Assembly: GCA_903910385.1 (NCBI GenBank)
Contig: CAIVZM010000054.1
Coordinates: 1 to 42,171 of the forward strand
Length of the DNA stretch: 42,171 nucleotides
Reading direction: 5' to 3'
DNA from: an uncultured Armatimonadota bacterium
GTDB taxonomy: Bacteria > Armatimonadota > Armatimonadia > Armatimonadales > Armatimonadaceae
Positions 17,364-24,869 of this stretch are shown here, one piece after another; positions within the stretch are counted from its first letter, which is position 1; each line of letters starts with the position of its first letter. The notes under the pieces were generated by a model, which did no database searches, was not told where the DNA came from, and saw only the letters and a list, made by a program, of their open reading frames with translations. The translations under genes and the position numbers were made by a program.

Positions 17364-18926
17364 TTGATAGGCATTGAGACGGAATACGGAATTTATGTGG
17401 AGGGCAAAGGGGCGCAAGACCTGGTTGCTGAGGCTACCCATCTTGTCAAACTCTATCCTGGAGTCGCGGCGACCGGTTGGAACTACAAAAATGAGCATCC
17501 ACGCCGCGATATGCGCGGTTTTACCGTAGACCACCTTTCTATTGATCCCACGGACGCGCAATTTGAACAGACGAACCGCCCGCATTCCACGGATGTCGAA
17601 GTGCGCTCGGATCGGGTGCTGACGTCCGGCGCTCGTCTCTACAATGACCATGGTCACCCGGAGTTTTCCACGCCCGAATGCCGTACCCTGCAGGAACTGA
17701 TCGCGCAGGATCGCGCAGGGGAGCGTGTCATGCAACTCTGCGCGGAGAAGCGCATGAGCCGCATGAGCGAAGGCGGATTGGTCGCGCTTTACAAAAACAA
17801 CACCGACTACCATGGAGCAAGCTACGGGACGCACGAATCTTACCTGACCGGACGCGGCGTTCCCTTCGAGGAGTTGCTACAGAGCGTCTTGCCATTCTTC
17901 GTCACGCGCCAGATCATTACTGGGTCGGGAAAAATCGGCATGGAGCAGAGCGGAAGCGGAAGCGAAGCTACCGGCAATTTCTACCAACTGAGCCAGCGCT
18001 CCGACTTCTTTACGACGATTGCCTCCGTCGATACCCTTTACAATCGTCCGATTGTCAATACCCGGGATGAACCGCATACCGATCCCCGGAAATTTCGGCG
18101 TCTGCATGTGATCTGCGGGGATGCCAATCTGTGCGAAACGTCCACGTTTCTGAAAGTGGGAACCACCCTCCTGACGCTCCGACTGCTGGAAGCCGGATGG
18201 CGGGCGAAAGAAATGTCCCTGCGCGATCCGGTGAACGCGATCAAGCAAATCTCCCGCGATGAGAAGCGCAAGTGGATCGTTGACCGTCTGTCTGGCGGGA
18301 CTATCGGCGCGGTGGATATACAGCGCTTCTACCTTGCGGCTGCCAGGGAGCGTTTTACCGGCCTCTCACCGGATACGGATGCCGTCCTTACCGAGTGGGA
18401 ACGCGTCCTCAATGCGCTGGAATCTGACTGGTTATCGCTTGCGGATTCATTGGACTGGGTCGCCAAATACGCGTTGCTCTCCGAGTTCCGTGAAGCGGAA
18501 GGTCTGCCCTGGAATGATTCGACCATGCGTAGCCTCGATCTGGAATACCATAATGTCGATCCTGAAGCGGGGCTTTACTATGGTCTGGAACAGGAAGGGC
18601 GGGTGCGGCGTATTGTCACTGAGGAAGAAATCGTGGCGGCGATGACGACTCCGCCCGCCGCTTCGCCACGACCTGTCGTGCGTGGCATCGCTGTCCGTAA
18701 ATTCGCTCCGTCGGTGTCATCCGTTTCCTGGGGGGAGATGACTTTGAACGAAAATGGGCAATCGCGCGTTGTCCGTATGACCCGTGTGGATGATCTTGAC
18801 CCGACGAAACTGACAGAGACTCTTTCCGCTACCACTACGCCTTCTTCTTTCTTCTCCTCTTTGGAGCAGTTGGAACGGGAGGCGGGAACGGATAAAATAC
18901 CCGTAGACGAAAATGGCGGGGCGTAA
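17364..18926 (+). CDS. dop: Depupylase/deamidase Dop
   Basis: A 520-residue enzyme of the glutamine-synthetase-like Dop/PafA family. It deamidates the C-terminal Gln of the ubiquitin-like tag to Glu and removes the tag from substrates. Visible: the ATP/Mg motif GIETEYG (3-9) and RLYNDHGHPE (91-100) with D95, matching the catalytic Asp of Dop. PafA ligases have a different motif here. Also visible are YGTHESYL, GSGSEATG and RLHVICGDANLCE. The only start before an upstream stop is TTG 17364, preceded by GAGG. It is the first gene of the proteasome cassette. The C-terminal ~60 residues look unstructured and variable. Confidence 0.93.
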   Translation: MIGIETEYGIYVEGKGAQDLVAEATHLVKLYPGVAATGWNYKNEHPRRDMRGFTVDHLSIDPTDAQFEQTNRPHSTDVEVRSDRVLTSGARLYNDHGHPEFSTPECRTLQELIAQDRAGERVMQLCAEKRMSRMSEGGLVALYKNNTDYHGASYGTHESYLTGRGVPFEELLQSVLPFFVTRQIITGSGKIGMEQSGSGSEATGNFYQLSQRSDFFTTIASVDTLYNRPIVNTRDEPHTDPRKFRRLHVICGDANLCETSTFLKVGTTLLTLRLLEAGWRAKEMSLRDPVNAIKQISRDEKRKWIVDRLSGGTIGAVDIQRFYLAAARERFTGLSPDTDAVLTEWERVLNALESDWLSLADSLDWVAKYALLSEFREAEGLPWNDSTMRSLDLEYHNVDPEAGLYYGLEQEGRVRRIVTEEEIVAAMTTPPAASPRPVVRGIAVRKFAPSVSSVSWGEMTLNENGQSRVVRMTRVDDLDPTKLTETLSATTTPSSFFSSLEQLEREAGTDKIPVDENGGA

Positions 18927-18960
18927 TTCATACGAATACGTGAAGAGTAACACCGAGAGG

Positions 18961-18989
18961 GCGAAGTTGGAAAAGATTTTCCCTTTCGC
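18961..18989 (+). promoter_or_regulatory. Hairpin between dop and UBact gene
   Basis: GCGAA...TTCGC enclosing GGAAAA/TTTTCC forms a compact stem with a small internal loop, 37 bases before the UBact start. It may act as an attenuator or mRNA processing site that sets relative levels of tag and Dop. Role inferred. Confidence 0.35.
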
Positions 18990-19025
18990 TTTATATGACG
19001 CCTTTTTTCCAGTGAGGAACTCAGT

Positions 19026-19217
19026 ATGCAAGAAATGAAGTTTGATGACCGTCTGACTCGACCGATGCCGACTTCGGACCCGCTACGGAAGCAGGGAGAC
19101 GGCGACGGTCCCAGCAAGCCCGATGTCAAGCGACCGGAGACTCGCAATATTCTGGATCGCATGAAGCGCGTCGACCCCGATCAGGCAAAGCGCTATCGTC
19201 AGCGTTCCGGTCAGTAA
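19026..19217 (+). CDS. ubact: Prokaryotic ubiquitin-like protein UBact (Pup-like modifier)
   Basis: A 63-residue hydrophilic, probably disordered protein with a good ribosome binding site (GAGG). The pattern is that of UBact, the Pup analogue described in Gram-negative bacteria with proteasomes: acidic Gly/Asp linker GDGDGPSKPDVKRPET, then ILDRMKRVDPDQAKRYRQRSGQ. The terminal Gly-Gln requires deamidation to Glu before ligation; forms ending in Gly-Glu need none. Its position between dop and prcB matches the actinobacterial dop-pup-prcB-prcA order. Actinobacterial Pup usually ends GGQ and is otherwise different, so UBact is the better name. It would be attached to substrate lysines by a PafA-type ligase, which is not seen here. 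Confidence 0.93.
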   Translation: MQEMKFDDRLTRPMPTSDPLRKQGDGDGPSKPDVKRPETRNILDRMKRVDPDQAKRYRQRSGQ

Positions 19218-19265
19218 GGCAGGGCGCGGATTTCCCTCGCTCTGTTTGATTGTAGAAAGGTTGAA

Positions 19266-20105
19266 ATGCTCGATTTGAATAGTGGGCGCGGAGACTTCGC
19301 CGCGCTCCTTGGTAATAACGCGCCCACGAACACGCCGTTTTCTCCGGCTACAATAAACGGAAACGTTTTGTCGTCGAGTGCGATGGCGGGAAACGGACTG
19401 GCGGACACTCATATCCACGGCACTACGGTTATTGCGGTCAAGTATAAAGATGGCGTTATTAATGTCGGTGACCGACGGGCGACCGGCGGTATGGCGATTA
19501 TGTACGACAAAGCGGAAAAGGTGCTTGCCCTTGACGATTATACGTTGATGGCAATTTCCGGCGCTTTTTCCAAAGCGATGGATATTGTTCGCTACCTTCG
19601 ACACGCTTTTAAATACTACGAACGATCCCAACTCCAACCGATGAGCCTTGATGGTAAACTCTCTGAGCTCGGTAAAGTGATTGCCGGAAACCAGATGGCT
19701 GCCATGCAGGGAATCGGTGTCGTGATCCCCGTATTGTCCCTGTTTGACCAGCAGGCGAACGAAGGCCGCATTTTCTTTTATGATGCCGGTGGAGCCCGAT
19801 TCGAGACTGCCGAGTTTGGCGCAGCGGGAAGCGGTTCGACCCAGATTCGCGGCGTTTTTGAGTATATAGCTCGCGAAAAAGGACCGTTCCGTGAAATGGA
19901 CCGGGATACAGCGTTACGTCAGGCTCTCCTTCTGCTCGAAATTGCGGCTGACCTTGATGCCGCGACGGGCGGAGCCGGAAAAATCCTCCCGCTTGCCAAG
20001 ACCATTACGGCGGACGGAATTGAAGATGTCGAGGAATCGACGTTGCGCAGTATGGTTGGGGAAATCCTGAGTAAGGAACCACTGTCGGTCGGCCCGCAAA
20101 GATAA
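19266..20105 (+). CDS. prcB: Proteasome beta subunit (catalytic)
   Basis: A 279-residue N-terminal-nucleophile hydrolase, the proteolytic subunit of the 20S core. A 52-residue propeptide ends at HIHG, and cleavage exposes the catalytic T53 of TTVIAVKYKDGVINVGDRRAT. The conserved GDRR and a lysine in KAEKVLALDD fit the active site. GSGSTQIRGVFE and DLDAATGG are typical of bacterial beta subunits. AAAGGTTGAA precedes the ATG. It begins 48 bases after the UBact gene and is followed four bases later by the alpha-subunit frame, so the genes are surely co-expressed. Confidence 0.95.
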   Translation: MLDLNSGRGDFAALLGNNAPTNTPFSPATINGNVLSSSAMAGNGLADTHIHGTTVIAVKYKDGVINVGDRRATGGMAIMYDKAEKVLALDDYTLMAISGAFSKAMDIVRYLRHAFKYYERSQLQPMSLDGKLSELGKVIAGNQMAAMQGIGVVIPVLSLFDQQANEGRIFFYDAGGARFETAEFGAAGSGSTQIRGVFEYIAREKGPFREMDRDTALRQALLLLEIAADLDAATGGAGKILPLAKTITADGIEDVEESTLRSMVGEILSKEPLSVGPQR

Positions 20106-20199
20106 GACTTTGGGGTATTCCCGTAGCGCTGAGGCGTACTGGAAACTGCTCCGCGTGACAGTGGAAGACCCCAATTGTCCGGTAATGAAGAAAGAAGCT

Positions 20200-21000
20200 A
20201 TGTCGTACAGTTTTTACGATTTCAATAATGCGCTGCAACAGCGTAACGAATACGTCGAAGATCGTCTCAAGGATGGGTCGCCCGTGGTGGCGATCTCCTT
20301 TGACGGCGGCATTCTCCTGCTCACTCTGAAACGCGAGCAACGCAAGGTGTTCGAAGTGTATGACCGTCTGATGATGGGAGTGCTGGGAAAACAGAGCGAT
20401 ATTGAGTCACTGAGGATCGCTGCAATCGAAACGGCGCACAAAGAAGGTTTTGAGCGTTCGCCCGATGATGTCTCGATTCAGCGTTTGGTAGGGTTCTCCC
20501 TTTCTCCGGCGGTGAAGAAAATCTATAACGATCAATCGACGATCCCTCTCACTTTCCGGGCGATTTTCGCGGAAATGGGTTTGAAAGCGGAGAATGATCA
20601 CCTGTTCGTACTCGGGTATGACGGAGAGTTCAAGACCTCGGCAGGCGCCGCTGTCGCTGCGGGAACCGTCTATGCGGAACAGCAGGCGATGGATTTCCTC
20701 AAAGAAGCGAAAATCGAAAATCGCGAAGATGCGCTGCGCGCCGCTCTGACCGCCTGGGGAATCGGACGCGCCCGCCTTAGCGCGAAAAAAGAGTCGGATG
20801 AGGAAGAGTTCAGTCCTCTAGCGGATCGTAGCGAAAACCCGATGCCCTCGAACAGTGATGATCCGGTAGTGGCTTTGAAAGAAGCATTCAAAGACGGTCT
20901 CGTTGTCGAAGCGGGGGTTCTGGAGCGTCGGACTTCCCGAGAGTCGAAGTTCCGTCTCCTGACCACGAAGGACATGGCGAGCGTGTTAGCGGACTATTAA
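20200..21000 (+). CDS. prcA: Proteasome alpha subunit
   Basis: The non-catalytic gate-forming subunit of the 20S proteasome, 266 residues from ATG 20200 (MSYSFYDFNNALQQRNEYV). This start gives an N-terminus like that of actinobacterial PrcA, and AAGAAAGAAG lies in front. An in-frame ATG at 20185 and a TTG at 20110 are less likely. Visible: VVAISFDGGILLLTL, the RKVFEVYDRLMMGVLGKQSDIESLR region, and VLGYDGEFKTSAGAAVAAGT. The C-terminal tail (about 215-266) is acidic and then variable. It closes the cassette directly before a strong terminator. Confidence 0.92.
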   Translation: MSYSFYDFNNALQQRNEYVEDRLKDGSPVVAISFDGGILLLTLKREQRKVFEVYDRLMMGVLGKQSDIESLRIAAIETAHKEGFERSPDDVSIQRLVGFSLSPAVKKIYNDQSTIPLTFRAIFAEMGLKAENDHLFVLGYDGEFKTSAGAAVAAGTVYAEQQAMDFLKEAKIENREDALRAALTAWGIGRARLSAKKESDEEEFSPLADRSENPMPSNSDDPVVALKEAFKDGLVVEAGVLERRTSRESKFRLLTTKDMASVLADY

Positions 21001-21025
21001 ACTTCTGCGGTTGCATTCTATAAAT

Positions 21026-21076
21026 AAAGATGGCGTGAGAAGCGGATAACCGCCATTACTCACGCCATCTTTTTTT
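21026..21076 (+). terminator. Rho-independent terminator after prcA
   Basis: AAAGATGGCGTGAG (21026-21039) pairs perfectly with CTCACGCCATCTTT (21059-21072), with a T-tract to 21076. A small GCGG/CCGC stem nests in the loop. The A-run on the left may also serve the convergent DUF6785 gene. Confidence 0.9.
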
Positions 21077-21097
21077 GTACTGGCTGCGATAAACATC

Positions 21098-23068
21098 TTA
21101 GAGAAATATCTTGTAGGTCGCCTGACCTAACAAAAGACCCAGCAGTGACCACAAAGCGCCGACTGTGTAATCGCCCAGAATCAATCCCAGGAAGAAGGGA
21201 ATCGCTTTCCGATGCGCTTTCATGCCGCCGTAACGGACAAGGAGGAACTTTACCGCCCACGATACCAGAAGGCACATCCAGAAGTAGTTCATGGCATACG
21301 ATGTGCCTAAGGCGAATCCCGCCGGGTGCAACGGCCACCAGAGGAAGGCAGTGCGCAGGGACGCCAGCATTCCGGCAATCGCCAGACCGCCGACGAAATA
21401 CCAGAGATTGGTAGAACCTGCCGGTTGCCCTTGCTTGATCCAGCCATTGAGCGAGTTAAACGCCTCCCAGCCGACCCATGCCTTGTACCCGACCGCTTTT
21501 CCTGCCGCGCCTGCGGAATACGTGAAGACGTAATTCGCTCCATAGGTTACGATCAGGGAAACGATCATCGCGACCAGAAAAACGGTCATCATCGGGGCGA
21601 ATCCCATCAATCGACGATCCTTTCCCTCGCCCATTTTGAAAGCTTCCAGAAAGTTCGGCATGGGATGACACCGATATCCCCGGTTGAACCAGTACATCGA
21701 CTGCATGCCCACCAGATTCTGCGTTCCCAGAGCGGTTGTCCCAAAGAGAGTCACGAGCATATCCGCCGGTTTGACGAAAACGATCTCATGCGGCGTCCCA
21801 AATTCCGCACGCACTCGCGTAATCGCCAGAGACAAAGCCAGTAAAATCAAAAAGAACGATGCCGCAACGACTGGAGAAACGCCCAGCAGGATATAGCAGA
21901 AGGCAAGAAGCGCAATAAAACAAAGCCCGGTTCCGACGAACGCCCACCGATAGCGGTTAGCATCCAGGATTTCCTCGCTTCCTGCCGTATATCCCGTCCT
22001 TGTCGAACGGTCAAAGGCGGCATCGAAAGCACGGGCAAGGTATTTGCCGTTCGCCCAGAGGATCGCTGCGGCTACCCCCAACCAGACGCCGGAGGAAATC
22101 TCCTTCAGAAAGGGCCATCCCTGCGCCGCCGAGGGGCCGTCAAGCCCGAATGCGCGTCCGAAAACAAAATAAGCTCGCGCCAGCAAGTACGAAAACCAGC
22201 AGGAGAACGCCAGATCAAGAGGAATAAAGTACGCCAACCCGATCGCAAAAGGATAGAAAGAGATTTCCATTCCATAAGTGCGAATGGCTTCCCAAGGCTG
22301 CTCTGTAAAAAACTGCCCGATATTGTAGGTCTTGATCCAGGGTATGTTGGGGACAGAAGGGTAAAGTTCGTGAATCCCGTTCATAGCTCCGACCAGAAAC
22401 GCCACGGCGAAACCTGCCCACATCAGCGGATTGCGAAAGAGCGTTCCCGCTGGTTCCGTCATTGCTATCGGCAACTGGATAATAGGAAAAGCCAGTCGTT
22501 CGTTTTCCGTCCATGCCTTCCGGAAAAGGATGGAGATGCACAGGAACAGTAGAACGAGACAGAGAAAGAACGCGCCCCAGAGCGCCAGTGGCAAAACCCA
22601 GTGAGGAAGAAATGTCAACGACTGCGCGAACGGAATATTGCCCCGATACCATGCGGTAAGCGCATCCTTGTCGCTGACAAAAAGAACTTTCGCCAGACGG
22701 GGTAAGATCGTATCCTGCCAGTTGCCCTGTTCAGCGAAGTAGTAAGCGTGGGTCACCTGCCCGAAGAAGTTCTGCAACATATCGTGCCCAGCGAAAGTGT
22801 TGGAGATCACCGCCATAATGTAAGCGATGAGTAACTCTTCCTGCTGGAACGATGTCCGAGGCGCAAACCGGCGAATAACCGCATTCAAAGCAACCAGAAC
22901 GAGTAACAAAAATAAGGGAGTGATGAATAGCGGCAACGATGAGCCATCCAGCATGTAGTATCGCACTTCTACCATCGTCACCCAGACGGCGTTCAACGCT
23001 GCCAACCCTGCTCCCAGTGCGAGCGAACGGCCAATTCCGCGCCGCCTTGCTTCTCGTTCTCTATCCAT
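21098..23068 (-). CDS. DUF6785 family polytopic membrane protein
   Basis: A 656-residue inner-membrane protein with about 12-14 hydrophobic helices spread along its length. The family (DUF6785, with the C-terminal DUF6784 region) is common in Armatimonadota and Planctomycetota and is uncharacterised. Its overall look resembles oligopeptide-type transporters. Landmarks are QEELLIAYIMAVISNTFAGHDMLQ, ENERLAFPIIQLPIAMT, RVRAEFGTPHEIVF and the C-terminal FFLGLILGDYTVGALWSLLG. AAGGGA precedes the ATG. Three tandem TATAAT-bearing repeats lie upstream. A transport role is inferred; the substrate is unknown. Confidence 0.85.
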   Translation of the reverse strand: MDREREARRRGIGRSLALGAGLAALNAVWVTMVEVRYYMLDGSSLPLFITPLFLLLVLVALNAVIRRFAPRTSFQQEELLIAYIMAVISNTFAGHDMLQNFFGQVTHAYYFAEQGNWQDTILPRLAKVLFVSDKDALTAWYRGNIPFAQSLTFLPHWVLPLALWGAFFLCLVLLFLCISILFRKAWTENERLAFPIIQLPIAMTEPAGTLFRNPLMWAGFAVAFLVGAMNGIHELYPSVPNIPWIKTYNIGQFFTEQPWEAIRTYGMEISFYPFAIGLAYFIPLDLAFSCWFSYLLARAYFVFGRAFGLDGPSAAQGWPFLKEISSGVWLGVAAAILWANGKYLARAFDAAFDRSTRTGYTAGSEEILDANRYRWAFVGTGLCFIALLAFCYILLGVSPVVAASFFLILLALSLAITRVRAEFGTPHEIVFVKPADMLVTLFGTTALGTQNLVGMQSMYWFNRGYRCHPMPNFLEAFKMGEGKDRRLMGFAPMMTVFLVAMIVSLIVTYGANYVFTYSAGAAGKAVGYKAWVGWEAFNSLNGWIKQGQPAGSTNLWYFVGGLAIAGMLASLRTAFLWWPLHPAGFALGTSYAMNYFWMCLLVSWAVKFLLVRYGGMKAHRKAIPFFLGLILGDYTVGALWSLLGLLLGQATYKIFL

Positions 23069-23189
23069 ACCTATCCCTTACGCGCCGCCTCCGTTTAATC
23101 CTTCCCATTTTCCAGGCTAAACAGGAATCGAAGATCATTTCTTACGGGATCAGGGAGATTGACCTGGCTCGAAGGATAGCGCTCCCAGT

Positions 23190-23245
23190 AACCAATAGCT
23201 ATATAATTAACCAATAGCTATATAATTAACCAATAGCTATATAAT
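23190..23245. repeat. 19-bp tandem repeat, three copies, each with TATAAT
   Basis: AACCAATAGCTATATAATT occurs at 23190-23208 and 23209-23227, and again at 23228-23245 with the last base changed. Each unit holds the palindrome ATAGCTAT and a TATAAT on the plus strand. It lies between the 3' end of the polymerase gene and the start of the DUF6785 gene. It could be an iteron-like protein-binding array or a recent slippage expansion. Confidence 0.85.
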
Positions 23246-23276
23246 CCGGCGGAAGGAGCAATTTCGCTTTCGGATA

Positions 23277-24533
23277 TTATTCCGGGCGACCAGAGGGCAG
23301 GGGGTGCGGAGGCCCGAAGGGTATTCGTGCATGATCCAGATAATCCTTGCTACATAATGCCGCCGCAATCGTCACTGTACCCCGTCCCATCTTCCGGTTG
23401 ATGCTATCGACGGTTGTCTCGATACGATCTTCCGATGGATCGTCAAATAGCGATAGCGTCACATCCCGATCCGGGATAATGTCTTGCAAGGCGATACTAA
23501 CCTGAATCGGCTTTGCAATATCGTCCTGCCACAGGGATCGTAATGTCGGTAATAAAGTCAATGTCCGATTGGTCGGTGCGAACTTCACGCGCTTCGTCCA
23601 GGAATTTTCTTCGCCCGTCTCACGCGAGCGTGAGAGCCCCTCCACAGACACGCTCAACCGACAGCAGTGATACCCATCGTCCCGCAACCGCTCCGCCGCC
23701 TTTTCCAGCAGACGACACGCGACCGACCATGCTCCGTTTCGGGTTCGAAACTCCGGCGCAAGTACATTGGAGTGTCCGATCTGCCAGCGCTTGACGGGAG
23801 GCATCGCTACACGCTCCCCGTGAATCAAGCGATACCAGCGCTCGCCGACAATTCCGCCGAAGATGCGCCGCATGGCGGGCATCGTCAGTTGATACATTTC
23901 CTCGGAGGTAAACACTCCCGTTGCATGGAATCGCGCTTCCATCCGCTTCCCTATGCCCGGCCAATCCGTCAACTTCAGTCCGTACAGTTTATTGGGCAAG
24001 TCCTCCGGGCTGACTACTGATAGTCCTCGCGGCTTCTGCAGATCGGATGCCACCTTTGCAAGAAAGGGGCTGGGACCGAATCCCACCGAACAGGACAGCC
24101 ACTCCCCGACATCGTATCGAATGGCATCCTGCACCTTCTGTCCCAGCCGTAGCGCTTCCGAGAGTTGAGACTCATTTTTCCAGGGACGGATCACCATCTC
24201 ATCTACAGACAATACTTCATGAACGGGAGCGACCTTTTCGACGGCGCTGATGATGGCGAAATGCGTCTCCCGGTATAATCGTGGACGCGCCTCAACGATT
24301 CGGATATCAGGGCATAATCGCCGAGCCTCTGCGATGCGCGTTCCAGTCTTGATTCCAAAACACTTCGCCTCGTAAGACGCCGCAATAAACCCGGTATTCT
24401 CCGAGATTACCGGCACAATACCCACTGGCCTGCCGCGTAGCTCTTCCCGATACTGTTGTTCACAGGCCGCGAAATAGGCGTTCATATCCAGATGAAGCCA
24501 CCAAGAAGGAGACATATTCGCGTTGGACATCAT
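23277..24533 (-). CDS. dinB: Y-family DNA polymerase (DinB/Pol IV-like)
   Basis: A 418-residue translesion polymerase. Catalytic carboxylates are D16 (in HLDMNAYFA) and D111-E112 (in LSVDEMVI); Y20-F21 occupy the steric-gate position. The palm (to about 160), the SVGFGPSPFLAKVASDLQKP fingers/palm motif, and a thumb with helix-hairpin-helix (DWPGIGKRMEARF) are all visible. The little-finger domain follows, then a C-terminal INRKMGRGTVTIAAAL segment seen in dinB-like accessory polymerases. There is no clear clamp-binding motif at the very end. The residue after the first catalytic Asp-Met is Asn, where DinB usually has Asp. A LexA-like box lies 21 bases upstream, indicating SOS control. Confidence 0.9.
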   Translation of the reverse strand: MMSNANMSPSWWLHLDMNAYFAACEQQYREELRGRPVGIVPVISENTGFIAASYEAKCFGIKTGTRIAEARRLCPDIRIVEARPRLYRETHFAIISAVEKVAPVHEVLSVDEMVIRPWKNESQLSEALRLGQKVQDAIRYDVGEWLSCSVGFGPSPFLAKVASDLQKPRGLSVVSPEDLPNKLYGLKLTDWPGIGKRMEARFHATGVFTSEEMYQLTMPAMRRIFGGIVGERWYRLIHGERVAMPPVKRWQIGHSNVLAPEFRTRNGAWSVACRLLEKAAERLRDDGYHCCRLSVSVEGLSRSRETGEENSWTKRVKFAPTNRTLTLLPTLRSLWQDDIAKPIQVSIALQDIIPDRDVTLSLFDDPSEDRIETTVDSINRKMGRGTVTIAAALCSKDYLDHARIPFGPPHPLPSGRPE

Positions 24534-24553
24534 TTAGCCCAATCCTGCATATT

Positions 24554-24567
24554 CAAACAATTGTTCG
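24554..24567 (-). promoter_or_regulatory. Putative LexA/SOS box upstream of dinB
   Basis: On the minus strand this reads CGAACAATTGTTTG, one base from the Gram-positive-type SOS consensus CGAAC-N4-GTTCG. It is centred about 27 bases before the dinB ATG. The target gene is a classic SOS gene. The LexA specificity of this organism is not known from the window. Confidence 0.55.
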
Positions 24568-24696
24568 CTCACACCTTACTATAAATCAAGCGAAGCGAAC
24601 GCGCTAACAAAAATGTTTCTAAAACATTCAAAAAGGGCGATTGTTCCATAAAGCGAGCGGAGTTTTCAGGTATTCCTGAGGTTTCGATAGCGTGAT

Positions 24697-24846
24697 TCAG
24701 GGACTATTGTTCGCATAAAAGATAATGGAATCGGGTTCGGCTCGGAATACAACGAAGTAATCTTCGTTGTATTCGATCGTCCGAACGAAGCGGGGGAATA
24801 CGAAGTCGCCAGTATGGGTCTGGCGATTTTTCGAGACTGCCAGCAT
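24697..24846 (-). CDS. Possible small protein, 49 aa
   Basis: An ATG preceded by AGAGGAA opens a 49-residue frame with protein-like composition (MLAVSKNRQTHTGDFVFPRF, then VRTIEYNEDYFVVF and IIFYANNSP). It lies 23 bases after the TPR gene on the same strand and the family is not recognised. The frame is also open upstream into the TPR gene's 3' end, so it might be a frameshifted remnant. A perfect 13-bp inverted repeat lies within it, which argues that the DNA may act as a structure rather than a gene. Confidence 0.35.
   Translation of the reverse strand: MLAVSKNRQTHTGDFVFPRFVRTIEYNEDYFVVFRAEPDSIIFYANNSP
24745..24774. repeat. Perfect 13-bp inverted repeat with 4-base loop
   Basis: GAATACAACGAAG (24745-24757), loop TAAT, CTTCGTTGTATTC (24762-24774). 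It is downstream of the TPR gene and upstream of the dinB promoter region, with no adjacent T-tract. It could be a terminator-like hairpin, an operator for a dimeric regulator, or a chance property of the overlapping small frame. Confidence 0.75.
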
Positions 24847-24869
24847 TTCCTCTGGCTGATCTGCACGAG

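Noticed and set aside
23190-23245. CRISPR array
   Set aside because: Three units are directly abutting with no spacers, so it is a simple tandem repeat.
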